Below are positions 1 to 8,397 of a stretch of 64,000 bases of DNA, piece after piece. Location: NCBI RefSeq assembly GCF_900100365.1, contig NZ_FNKU01000001.1, positions 5,273,501-5,337,500 of the forward strand, in the 5' to 3' direction. This DNA comes from Pseudomonas cannabina. Lineage in GTDB: Bacteria; Pseudomonadota; Gammaproteobacteria; Pseudomonadales; Pseudomonadaceae. The position numbers were made by a program, and so were the translations under genes. The notes under the pieces were generated by a model. That model saw only the letters and a list, made by a program, of their open reading frames with translations. It ran no database searches and was not told the DNA's origin. Each line of letters opens with the position of its first letter. Positions within the stretch are counted from its first letter, which is position 1.

Positions 1-570
1 GGTTTCACCAAGCAGGCGCACGGCTGCCAGGCGCACGCTGGGGCTGGAATCGACCATCTGCAGGTTGGCCAGCGCCAGCGTCAGGGCACTTTTGACGCTG
101 GCATCGGTTTCGCTGGCAGCCCGTTGGCTCAGCAGATCCAGTTGCGCAGGGCGGGCACTTCGCTGCAATTGCCGGGCGGCCGCGAGGCGTACGGCCGTAT
201 CAGCCGCTAACAGTTGATGGCTGGCCAGTGCGGTTTCCACCAGCCCTCGCAATCGATTATTCAAGCGCAGTTTGCGCGGTTCATCAGGGGTTGGGGCGTC
301 GGCGGCAGCGGGCGCTTCGGCATCCACGGGCATGAATTGGGCGTTGTTTTCGATCCACGCGCGTTTGCTGCTGTCAGCTGCAACCCTGCCATCGCGCAGC
401 GCTTCCAGCAATTCGATGCGCTCCGGCGCTGGAGCGGCTGCCCAGGCTTCCAGCAGCTCGGCCTGTTTCGAGGCACTGGCAGCGGCGAAATCACCCGCAT
501 CGCTGGCCTGAGCTGCAACGGGCAGCAACAGGCTGATGGCGAGGATGAAACGGTAGAGGTAAGAAGGCAT
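1..570 (-). CDS. urtB: Urea ABC transporter permease UrtB, N-terminal part (cut by window edge)
   Basis: Inner-membrane permease subunit of the high-affinity urea importer UrtABCDE (branched-chain amino-acid permease family). Only the first 190 codons lie in the window; the frame is still open at base 1, so the permease core is outside. The ATG at 570 is followed by a signal-like segment (ILAISLLLPVAAQA) and then a hydrophilic Ala/Leu-rich helical region with repeated LAAxRxL patterns, which matches the extra exported domain that precedes the membrane domain in UrtB proteins. It sits directly downstream of urtA on the same strand, and that context gives most of the confidence. The frame that is visible is undamaged, unlike urtA. 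Confidence 0.85.
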   Translation of the reverse strand, partial: MPSYLYRFILAISLLLPVAAQASDAGDFAAASASKQAELLEAWAAAPAPERIELLEALRDGRVAADSSKRAWIENNAQFMPVDAEAPAAADAPTPDEPRKLRLNNRLRGLVETALASHQLLAADTAVRLAAARQLQRSARPAQLDLLSQRAASETDASVKSALTLALANLQMVDSSPSVRLAAVRLLGET

Positions 571-627
571 ATCAATATGGCCTTGATTCAGTGTGGTGTC
601 GTCTGCTCTCGATTCTGGCCGAAGGCC

Positions 628-717
628 GTGGGAGTGAACTTGTTCACGAAAGGGCCGGTACATTTACTGAAGATGTATCGTTTGAACAGCCGTCTTCGCG
701 GACAAGTCCGCTCCCAC
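628..717. repeat. REPIN: two REP sequences in inverted orientation
   Basis: In the 226-bp gap between urtA and urtB a REP-like arm starting GTGGGAGTGAACTTGTTCAC (628 onward) faces an inverted arm ending GGACAAGTCCGCTCCCAC (694-717). The arms can pair into a long hairpin. The spacer contains GTACATTTACTGAAGATGTA, a pattern that returns in the array near 48.4 kb. Its place between two operon genes suggests it could modulate urtA versus urtB transcript stability, which is inference. Confidence 0.8.
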
Positions 718-796
718 GCCCTGCGGGCAGAAGCCTGAAGCCTCCGACTTTCGGTGCTTCAGAACTTGTGCATAACGTCCAGCGTAAGAGCGACGG

Positions 797-2062
797 TCAG
801 TTGCTCTTCACCGGGGTGTCCGGCTTCTTGTCGTTGCCGGGAATGTACGGGCTCCAGGGTTGGGCGCGGATCGGTTCTTTGGTCTGCCAGACAACGTTGA
901 ACTGCCCGTCGTCCTGGATTTCGCCGATCATCACCGGCTTGTGCAGGTGGTGGTTGGTCTTGTCCATGGTCAGGGTGAAGCCCGAGGGGGCGGCGAACGT
1001 CTGTCCGGCCATCGCTTCGCGTACTTTGTTCACGTCGGTAGACTTGGCTTTTTCGACCGCTTGCGCCCACATATGGATGCCGACGTAAGTGGCTTCCATC
1101 GGGTCGTTGGTGACGGCCTTGTCCGCGCCCGGCAGGTTTTTCTTCTTGGCGTAAGCTTTCCAGTCAGCGACGAACTTCTTGTTGACCGGGTTTTCCACCG
1201 ACTGGAAGTAGTTCCACGCGGCCAGATGGCCGACCAACGGCTTGGTGTCGATGCCGCGCAATTCTTCTTCGCCCACCGAGAAGGCTACAACCGGAACGTC
1301 GGTGGCTTCGAGGCCCTGGTTGGCCAGTTCCTTGTAGAACGGCACGTTTGAGTCGCCATTGACGGTGGAAATGACGGCGGTCTTGCCACCGGCGGAGAAT
1401 TTCTTGATGTTGGCGACGATGGTCTGATAGTCGGCGTGACCGAACGGGGTGTAGACCTCTTCGATATCCTTGTCCGCTACCCCTTTGGATTTCAGGAACG
1501 CGCGCAGAATCTTGTTGGTGGTACGTGGATAGACGTAGTCGGTGCCGAGCAGGAAGAAGCGCTTGGCCGAGCCGCCTTCTTCACTCATCACATACTCGAC
1601 CGCAGGAATCGCCTGCTGGTTAGGCGCTGCACCGGTATAGAACACGTTGGGCGACATTTCTTCGCCTTCGTACTGTACCGGGTAGAACAGCAGGCCATTG
1701 AGCTCTTCGAAGACCGGCAATACGGATTTTCGCGACACCGAGGTCCAGCAACCGAATACCACCGCGACCTTGTCCTGCGTCAGCAACTGGCGGCCTTTTT
1801 CGGCGAACAGCGGCCAGTTGGACGCCGGGTCCACGACCACCGGCTCAAGCATCTTGCCGTTGACACCGCCCTTGGCGTTGATCTCGTCGATGGTCATCAA
1901 CGCCATGTCTTTAAGCGAGGTCTCGGAAATTGCCATGGTCCCGGACAACGAATGCAGAATGCCGACCTTAATGGTCTCGGCAGCCTGAACGGTCTAGGTC
2001 AGCCCCATGGCGGCGATGGATGCGGACAGGGTAAAGGCTTTGATCAGGCTGCGACGCTTCAT
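797..2062 (-). pseudogene. urtA: urtA, urea-binding protein gene with an amber stop in the signal peptide
   Basis: Periplasmic substrate-binding protein of the urea ABC importer. From the ATG at 2062 the frame encodes a typical export signal (MKRRSLIKAFTLSASIAAMG), then LT, a TAG codon at 1994-1996 (codon 23), then TVQAAETIKVGILHSLSG and the whole mature domain to the stop at 797. The mature part is intact and has the expected length (about 420 codons in total). UrtA homologues carry Trp at this position (LTWT), so one G-to-A change, TGG to TAG, explains the lesion. Downstream starts (TTG at 1948, ATG at 1936) would give a protein without a signal peptide. Periplasmic UrtA is therefore probably lost unless the amber codon is suppressed. 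Gene identity is very secure. Confidence 0.9.
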
Positions 2063-2280
2063 TGACTGGCTCCATTTGTTTGTTGTTCGGGATTGTCACG
2101 GCATTGCAATGCGGCTTTTATCAAGCTTTAGCAATTGCTGGGCCAACGCGCTGACGTCTCAAATGGAGCAAATGTATTGCGCCCGGCTGGCGGTTGCGCA
2201 CCAAGCTGGAACGAGTATTTGCGCAGAGTGCACGCGGTGCATCGCAATGGTGCGGGGCAGGAAAGCCAGCTTGTCAGGTT

Positions 2281-5200
2281 TTACACCCAGATTTCCTGCT
2301 CGCCGCTGTAAGGGTCGTAGGTGTGGTCTACAAGTTGTTCCGGGACGTCGAACCACGCAAACAGTTGACCGTTGAGCCGCTGCGTGGCCGCAAGCTGCAT
2401 CGGGGTCCCCGGTGGGATAGCAACGTGATCGCCGAGAAAGCCGGTAAACATGTTCTTCTTGGGAATGCCCGGTGCAAAGATAAAGAAAACAGGATGATTT
2501 TCGATGTTGGCGTTGCTGCTCACAAATCCGTCCTGGCTCCATCGGGAGGCGTTGGCTCGCGCCACGGATGCGGACTGCACGCCGTTGTCTACGAAGACAG
2601 CGCCCACTTCCCGTTCAAGGCATGCCATCCCCTTGTTGGTGACATAGGTCGCGCGAAAAGCTGTGCCATGCCATTCCTTGAGTCGACAGAACTGATCCAG
2701 AAACCTGCGCGTGGCCGTACTGCGAATGCCGTTGCGCAACATCGGATTGATGTCTGGCGATCCACCTTCTGTGTAAGCCACAATTTCGGAAAGATTTTCT
2801 GCATTGGACGCTTTGCTCAACGCCAGGTAATCAGCCTCGAACTGCATGCGCTCGACGGCACTGGCTTCTTGAAAAGATGAGGGCCAGTCGGTCAACGCAT
2901 TGGCCAACCGTGACCGGGCATTGCGAATTGCCTGTGGGCTGATCCGGGGTATTTCTTTGCCCACGGCTTTCCAGGCCCCGCTGGTGGTGCGCAACGCGTA
3001 TTCCTGCTCGTGCACCAGCAGGCTGGCATTGATCGGACTTGGTCGATAAAGCCGCGAATGACCAAACAGGTTGGTACGACGGCTTACGTAACAGGTTTGA
3101 TTCTCTATCTCGATCGCTACGAAGCGTGTGGAGTCCATTGCGACGGTGAGTTTTGATCCACCCAGTCGAGGGGTATTGGTGTGCGACATCAGGTATCCGA
3201 TCTGCACCTGCCCGTCGCGGCCAATCCGGCGTATCAAGTGCGGACGCCGTGTTGCGCTCACGGCGTACGTTGTCGGTCTGAGTGCCAGCGCCAGACGGCC
3301 AACCAGTGCAATGGCGATGTAATCAACTGCACTCAGAAACTCCTCGGCAGCGCCCTCAAGGTCGTTTTCCTCGATTTTCGAAAAAGCGCTCCAAGTCTTG
3401 TATAAACCAATGCCCAGCGCGATAGGCATCATGATCGGTTCAGGCAAAAACAGGATCGCGATGCTGGTCAACAGGTTGAAACCCTGCCCGGACAGCCCTT
3501 TATCGCTGGTCAGGCTCATGCGTCGCCTGGCCTCGACGATCAATTGATTGATCTTGGTCTCGTGACCTTCCTCGTAAAAGTCTTTGGTCTGGCTGACAAA
3601 TATCACCGGGCGCAACAGTCGCTCGGGTATCGGTATAGGGGACAGGCGTGTGAAGATATCCGGTACACGCCAGTGCTTCGCCTCTTTCTCGTAGCTCATG
3701 GCGTGCAACATCTCCAGACGTCTGGATACAGGGATCTGTTGGAGGAGGTAGCGCTGAAATGGTTTTTCTTCCAGAAAACTGACCTTGAGGTGGTACATGC
3801 TGTTGAACCAGCGAAAAACCACACCGTCCGGGGCGTCCAGCGTGCAGAGCACCAGCGGACCTTTGTCGAAGCTGTCTATGGGGGCAATCAACATGACATT
3901 GGTCATCTTGAGCCCGTTGACACTGAAAAACCTGACTTCGATTCCTTCACCATTGACGGTGCGACGTTTTCTGGGCGATGGACCATCAAGAACGGCCTTG
4001 ATCCAGCTGGTGCCTGTCAGTGGGAAGGCCTGCTGCTCGATTTCCAGTAACGCCATCCGCATCTGGGACTCCAACTGATCCCGCTGCAAGCGCTTGAGTT
4101 GATGAGCATAGGCCGACGACTTCAGATGGAGGTCGAGGTAATTGTCGAGATGTTGCGGGTTCTTGATAACCCTGATCAGCTCTATGATGGAATCGCTGTT
4201 CAGCGGTTTGATGCGGGTGTCCGTATCGTCAGTCACTGTGATGAGTACTGCATCTTCTGCCTTTTTTCGATACGCATCGTCATGAGCCAGTTGCGTGAGT
4301 GGGACCGTGGTGGTCAATACACTCGGGGTCACGGGAGCACCCTGTATTCCGAGGACTTCCGGACTTGTCAGGGACACGAGTGACACCCTGATTCGCTCCG
4401 GTTCAAGTGTTATTCCGGCCCGGTTCAGTGCATCGCTCAGTTGCTGGTCGATATAGCGTTTGAGGTAAACCTGGCTGTCAATCTCGGGGCGATCGAAGTA
4501 TTCATTGCTTGAGCGCTGAAGTTTCATGACTGCCTCACCAAAGCGCCGTGCCTGTTCACGCCATTCTTCGCGTTGGCGTTGCCCCATGTTTTTCCACCAG
4601 TCGGGCATGTGGGCATAAACCAGCTCGGCATCCAGTTGATCAAGACGCCGGTGGTTATTGAAATGAAAGTCGGGAGCCAGCAGGCGCCAATACAACTGTT
4701 CGAAGGCAGCAGAGTCCATCTGTTGCGCGCGAGCAAGTTGAACTGCACGCGCGAATCCGGACTGTTGTTCGGTAACCTGACGGCTCATCAGCAAACTGAG
4801 GAAGTTTCCGCTCAGCGCCGTGTAATGCCAGCGCAGCGTGCTGATCGTGGTCGTACTCGTATCCGCCTGAATAAGCTGCGCTTGAAGAAACTGTCGATAT
4901 TCAGAATCGGTCCCTCGCTGGATCAAGCTGTCGTTCATCTGTTTGAACGACGCAAACGCTTCCAGCCCGTCATAAGGGGTGAAGAGCAAAATGTCTTCCA
5001 GCTCTTCTTCGTCCGTCATTACAGGTTGCGTACGAAACCTGCGGGTGATGGCAAAGGCACCGGACAATGCAACCGGCTCGCCGTTGTCGACGCTTGCCGA
5101 TACGCTGTAAACGCTGTGGGGCTGGAGCTCATCGACAGCACTGTCCACACATGATTTCAAGGCTGCCGAAAGCATCGTGAAATGGCGTGTGGTCATCTTT

Positions 5201-5709
5201 CCCAGAGAAATCTGAATTTCACATTCAGATTTCAGACACCTGATTCTTTCAGCGAGGAATTCGCTGCGTCGGGTGCCACCCTCTGGCCGCGTAAAGGCCC
5301 AATAGTCTGAAAGTTTTCGACTGTGAAGCGGTTCCAGCTGCTGCCTGACCCCTGCGTAGAGATCCAGGATGGCTGTTCGGCCCAGGGGTTCGATGACAGG
5401 TGCCTGCGCAGAGGCTGAAGGCGTTGGATAAAAGCCTTGCACCTCATGGTCCTCCCAGCTCAGCCTGCCGGTGAAATGCTCGATCAGGCTATCGATCAGC
5501 GGAGCACTGTGAATATTGTTCTCGGCATCAGGCGGTAATCTGCTGTCGCGATAAGCCAGCCAGGTGGCCTGGACGTCCAGCCCGGGTTTTACTGTCCGGA
5601 GCAATTCATGCACCAGCTCTCGTATCGTGTCGCTGAGGGCAGGCGGGTATGTGCTGCTGTCAGGCGTAGGTTGAACAGGTTGCGGGGAGGTGTCTAACGT
5701 TGCGTTCAT
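2281..5709 (-). CDS. Large dermonecrotic-toxin-like protein with ADP-ribosyltransferase-like C-terminus
   Basis: 1142-residue protein without a signal peptide. Its general make-up resembles the Pseudomonas 'dermonecrotic toxin domain' (DUF6543) proteins: a long helical N-terminal half with many W/Y-containing segments, a hydrophobic stretch at about residues 735-820 (LTSIAILFLPEPIMMPIALG, then YIAIALVGRLALAL) that could insert into or cross a membrane, and a separate C-terminal domain. The last 130 residues resemble an R-S-E type ADP-ribosyltransferase: FRATYV near residue 1018, a GVQSASVARANASRW segment that could supply the S-x-S motif, and an IPPGTP segment near 1095. The Glu-x-Glu normally just before such a segment reads G-D-H. 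No immunity-like gene is adjacent, which favours a target outside bacteria. Function is inferred; there is no experimental anchor here. Confidence 0.7.
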   Translation of the reverse strand: MNATLDTSPQPVQPTPDSSTYPPALSDTIRELVHELLRTVKPGLDVQATWLAYRDSRLPPDAENNIHSAPLIDSLIEHFTGRLSWEDHEVQGFYPTPSASAQAPVIEPLGRTAILDLYAGVRQQLEPLHSRKLSDYWAFTRPEGGTRRSEFLAERIRCLKSECEIQISLGKMTTRHFTMLSAALKSCVDSAVDELQPHSVYSVSASVDNGEPVALSGAFAITRRFRTQPVMTDEEELEDILLFTPYDGLEAFASFKQMNDSLIQRGTDSEYRQFLQAQLIQADTSTTTISTLRWHYTALSGNFLSLLMSRQVTEQQSGFARAVQLARAQQMDSAAFEQLYWRLLAPDFHFNNHRRLDQLDAELVYAHMPDWWKNMGQRQREEWREQARRFGEAVMKLQRSSNEYFDRPEIDSQVYLKRYIDQQLSDALNRAGITLEPERIRVSLVSLTSPEVLGIQGAPVTPSVLTTTVPLTQLAHDDAYRKKAEDAVLITVTDDTDTRIKPLNSDSIIELIRVIKNPQHLDNYLDLHLKSSAYAHQLKRLQRDQLESQMRMALLEIEQQAFPLTGTSWIKAVLDGPSPRKRRTVNGEGIEVRFFSVNGLKMTNVMLIAPIDSFDKGPLVLCTLDAPDGVVFRWFNSMYHLKVSFLEEKPFQRYLLQQIPVSRRLEMLHAMSYEKEAKHWRVPDIFTRLSPIPIPERLLRPVIFVSQTKDFYEEGHETKINQLIVEARRRMSLTSDKGLSGQGFNLLTSIAILFLPEPIMMPIALGIGLYKTWSAFSKIEENDLEGAAEEFLSAVDYIAIALVGRLALALRPTTYAVSATRRPHLIRRIGRDGQVQIGYLMSHTNTPRLGGSKLTVAMDSTRFVAIEIENQTCYVSRRTNLFGHSRLYRPSPINASLLVHEQEYALRTTSGAWKAVGKEIPRISPQAIRNARSRLANALTDWPSSFQEASAVERMQFEADYLALSKASNAENLSEIVAYTEGGSPDINPMLRNGIRSTATRRFLDQFCRLKEWHGTAFRATYVTNKGMACLEREVGAVFVDNGVQSASVARANASRWSQDGFVSSNANIENHPVFFIFAPGIPKKNMFTGFLGDHVAIPPGTPMQLAATQRLNGQLFAWFDVPEQLVDHTYDPYSGEQEIWV

Positions 5710-5892
5710 GGCGCCACTTCGTCTCGATGAAAGATGATCCGTTTCAGGCTGTAGCCAGGCGGTTCATTGCATCTAGCCAGTGTTGGCGGCGCATGGCTGT
5801 CGGGCAGCGTTGCCCTATACGCGTGGCAATGCCCATGCGGTCGGTAGGAAGGGGCGACGAGCAGGCAGGTCAGGTGACTTGGGAAGAGGCGA

Positions 5893-5950
5893 GGCCTGAA
5901 ACCGGGTATGAGGAGGAATTCATCACAACGCCACTCAATGGTTTCAGGCC
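5893..5950. repeat. Inverted repeat between toxin gene and PepSY gene
   Basis: GGCCTGAAACC (5893-5903) and its exact reverse complement GGTTTCAGGCC (5940-5950) flank 36 nt, 15 bp downstream of the PepSY stop. It could fold in the PepSY transcript as a terminator or stabilising hairpin, but no T-run follows, so the role is open. Confidence 0.5.
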
Positions 5951-5964
5951 CCGCACGGAGCAAT

Positions 5965-7338
5965 CTAAGCTGTTGCCGCCCGTTTGGCAAAGCGCGAAAG
6001 CACTATTCGGTCAAGCACCCAGACAATCAGCATCGAAATGCCCACCAGAGGGAAGATTATCCCCAGCGCAATCATCACCACGGTCGCGGTTTTCCAGCGT
6101 GGCAGATCGTGGCGCAACGGCGGTACACCCAGTCCGCTTTGAGGGCGGCGCTTCCACCAGATCACCAGGCCGCTGACCGAACTGAGCAGCACCATCAGGC
6201 ACACCAGCAGAATCAGCAACTGATTGACCCAGCCGAAAAACTTGCCTTCATGAAGCATCACGCCCAGTTCGGTGGCCTTGGACACCGCGCTGTAATCGAC
6301 ATAGCGGACATCGGCCAGCACCTTGCCAGTGTACTGGTCGATGTGCAGCGTAGCGTCATCGCGCGGGTCGTCGGCGAACACCGACACAGTGAATACACCG
6401 TCGGCCGTCTTCGGCTGAGTGATGCTGTAGCCCGGTACGATTTCTCTGGCGCGTGCGATGTCGACGACTTTTTGCAGCGACACGGTCGGCGCTGCCGGTG
6501 CGCTGGACATGTGCATGTGGTTCATGTGCTCAGCGTGCTCGCCAGTCGAAACCGGCATTGGCGTGTTCTCCATTGCCCACGGCACAGTCTGCGCACTGGC
6601 GCTGTTCAGCTCACCAGCCTGCTTGTCAGACTTGGGTACGTCGGTCCACATGGCTGCCGGAAAAGTGTTCCACACCGCAGCGTATTGTTTGCCCCACAGG
6701 CCGGTCCACGTCATGCCGCTCAGCAGCATGAACAGCAACAACAGCGCGCCCCAGAACCCCGTCACTGCGTGCAGGTCCCGCCACAGTACACGGCCTTTGG
6801 CGGTCAGGCGCGGCCAGAACACGCCGGCCGCCGAGCGACCTCGTGGCCACCATAGATACACACCGGAGACCACCAGCACGATGCCCCAGCCTGCCGCCAG
6901 CTCGATGAGTCGGTCACCCACGGTGCCAATCATCAATTCGCCATGCAGCGCCCGGGCAATCGCCTGCAAATTATCCTTGGCGTCCTGAGTGCCAAGAATT
7001 TCGCCGCGATACGGATCGACGAAAATGTTGAGCTCGCGGCCCTGTTCGCTGACAACGAATTGCGCGCTGCCCTCGGTGCTGGTCGGCGGAAAATACTTGC
7101 CAATCGAGCTCTGTGGATACGCACTCAGCACCCGCTGTTGCAGCTCATCGGCAGCCAGACGATGCTCGGCTGGCGCGACGTACAGCAGATCGCGGTACAT
7201 CAGGTCGTCCAGTTGCGGCTTGAACAGGTAGATGATCCCGGTCAGCGACAGCAGGATCATGAATGGCGCGACGAACAGCCCGGCGTAGAAATGCCATCGC
7301 CAGGCAAGGTTATAGAAGGAGACAACAGGTTTGGACAC
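5965..7338 (-). CDS. PepSY-associated TM domain protein (PiuB-like), His/Met-rich
   Basis: 457-residue inner-membrane protein of the PepSY-TM family, whose members occur with metal or siderophore uptake genes and are thought to act as membrane reductases or carriers. An N-terminal membrane helix (residues about 15-35, AGLFVAPFMILLSLTGIIYL) is followed by a PepSY domain, two central helices, a second PepSY domain (VFTVSVFADDPRDD, HIDQYTGKVLADV) and C-terminal helices. A HAEHMNHMHMSS segment near residue 270 lies in the extracytoplasmic loop and looks like a metal ligand site. The GTG at 7338 was chosen because GGGGAG lies 8 nt upstream; an in-frame TTG two codons earlier is too close to it. 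Last gene of the operon with the DUF2946 and PCu(A)C genes. A copper role is inferred. Confidence 0.85.
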   Translation of the reverse strand: MSKPVVSFYNLAWRWHFYAGLFVAPFMILLSLTGIIYLFKPQLDDLMYRDLLYVAPAEHRLAADELQQRVLSAYPQSSIGKYFPPTSTEGSAQFVVSEQGRELNIFVDPYRGEILGTQDAKDNLQAIARALHGELMIGTVGDRLIELAAGWGIVLVVSGVYLWWPRGRSAAGVFWPRLTAKGRVLWRDLHAVTGFWGALLLLFMLLSGMTWTGLWGKQYAAVWNTFPAAMWTDVPKSDKQAGELNSASAQTVPWAMENTPMPVSTGEHAEHMNHMHMSSAPAAPTVSLQKVVDIARAREIVPGYSITQPKTADGVFTVSVFADDPRDDATLHIDQYTGKVLADVRYVDYSAVSKATELGVMLHEGKFFGWVNQLLILLVCLMVLLSSVSGLVIWWKRRPQSGLGVPPLRHDLPRWKTATVVMIALGIIFPLVGISMLIVWVLDRIVLSRFAKRAATA

Positions 7339-7424
7339 GTTCAACGCTCCCCAACAGGGATAACACAGCACGAATCGCGCACAGCTATGGAGCGGCGCGC
7401 AATCGTGGAATTTTTTCGTTCGGG

Positions 7425-7853
7425 TCAGGCCGTAACGAGCGTCGGTGGAGCTCGGCTGCGGGCATTGGGGAAGATCGACTTGCGTGCATGGCCCGGTAGC
7501 GGCAGCAGCGCAAAGAAGTCGCTGGGTATGGGCGGCGTAGCGGCCACCAGTTCCAGTACATGGGGCAATGCCGGGCAACTGAACAGCAGGGTGCAATAAC
7601 CGCACTTGGCCCACAGCGCGTGGTCGCTCATGCCGGTATCGGCAGGCATGGCGTGCTCGGCGCCATGATGAGCGTGGCTGTCGCCGGGCATGGACATCGA
7701 CATGGATGTCGACATGCCGGCGTGCTGATCCATCGGCATCGACTGGGAAACCAGTGGGCCGATAAAGATCATCAACATGGCAAACAGGCTCAGCCATGCG
7801 CCCCGACGGTTACGGGGCAGGGCTGGGCTGTGGCGACGACGGGTGGTGCTCAA
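7425..7853 (-). CDS. DUF2946 family protein, His/Met-rich
   Basis: 142-residue small membrane or exported protein of the DUF2946 family. One hydrophobic segment (residues about 20-40, AWLSLFAMLMIFIGPLV) is followed by a Met/His-rich stretch (MPMDQHAGMSTSMSM, then DSHAHHGAEHAM) and a CGYCTLLFSCPA cysteine motif, all potential copper ligands. The start is a TTG 13 nt after the PCu(A)C stop, because an in-frame TAG lies just upstream; the first internal ATG would delete part of the hydrophobic segment. DUF2946 genes commonly accompany PCu(A)C chaperones and copper receptors, so a copper acquisition or delivery role is likely but inferred. Confidence 0.75.
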   Translation of the reverse strand: MSTTRRRHSPALPRNRRGAWLSLFAMLMIFIGPLVSQSMPMDQHAGMSTSMSMSMPGDSHAHHGAEHAMPADTGMSDHALWAKCGYCTLLFSCPALPHVLELVAATPPIPSDFFALLPLPGHARKSIFPNARSRAPPTLVTA

Positions 7854-7866
7854 TCTGCAACGCTAC

Positions 7867-8328
7867 TCAGTGCTGGTGCTCGGGAGCCTGCTTTTGTACC
7901 ACGACCTGCACCTCGACATCTCCCGCCTTTTCAAAATGCAGGGTCATCGGGAAGCGCTGGCCGACGATCAGCTTCGAACGATCCTTGATGTCCAGCAGCA
8001 TCACATGCCATGCCATCGGCGCGAAACTCACCTTGGCACCTGCCGGGATATCGACTGCCTGCACGTGTTGCATCTTCATCAGCCCGTCGGCGTGTACATG
8101 CTCATGCAATTGCGCCTGCCCGGCGATGGGTGTATCGACACTGAGCAGCCGGTCGGCGCTGTCGCCCTTGTTCTCGATAATGAAATACACCGCCACCGTT
8201 GGCGCATTGGGCGGCAGCTCCATCGACCACGGATGACCGATCAGCAACGGCCCTGCCTTGTACTCATGAGCGTGGACGAAACAGGCCGGCAGCAGTAATG
8301 CGGCCAGCAGGAGTGCTTTTTTGAGCAT
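7867..8328 (-). CDS. Periplasmic copper chaperone PCu(A)C
   Basis: 153-residue secreted protein of the PCu(A)C (DUF461) family, which binds Cu(I) in the periplasm and delivers it to cytochrome oxidase Cu centres or other acceptors. The signal peptide KKALLLAALLLPACFVHA is followed by the cupredoxin-like domain. The family's ligand spacing can be followed as H in LHEH, Met in GLMKM and the HxM of WHVML. The ATG at 8328 is preferred over the longer open frame because it begins the signal peptide and has GGAG upstream. First gene of a three-gene operon; the IS element inserted 70 bp upstream must affect its promoter. Confidence 0.9.
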   Translation of the reverse strand: MLKKALLLAALLLPACFVHAHEYKAGPLLIGHPWSMELPPNAPTVAVYFIIENKGDSADRLLSVDTPIAGQAQLHEHVHADGLMKMQHVQAVDIPAGAKVSFAPMAWHVMLLDIKDRSKLIVGQRFPMTLHFEKAGDVEVQVVVQKQAPEHQH

Positions 8329-8397
8329 GGGGGGATTCTCCGGGGCGTTCTGGAAAGGAGTGAGAAGATGGCTCGACCAAGCATTTGAAATACCTAG

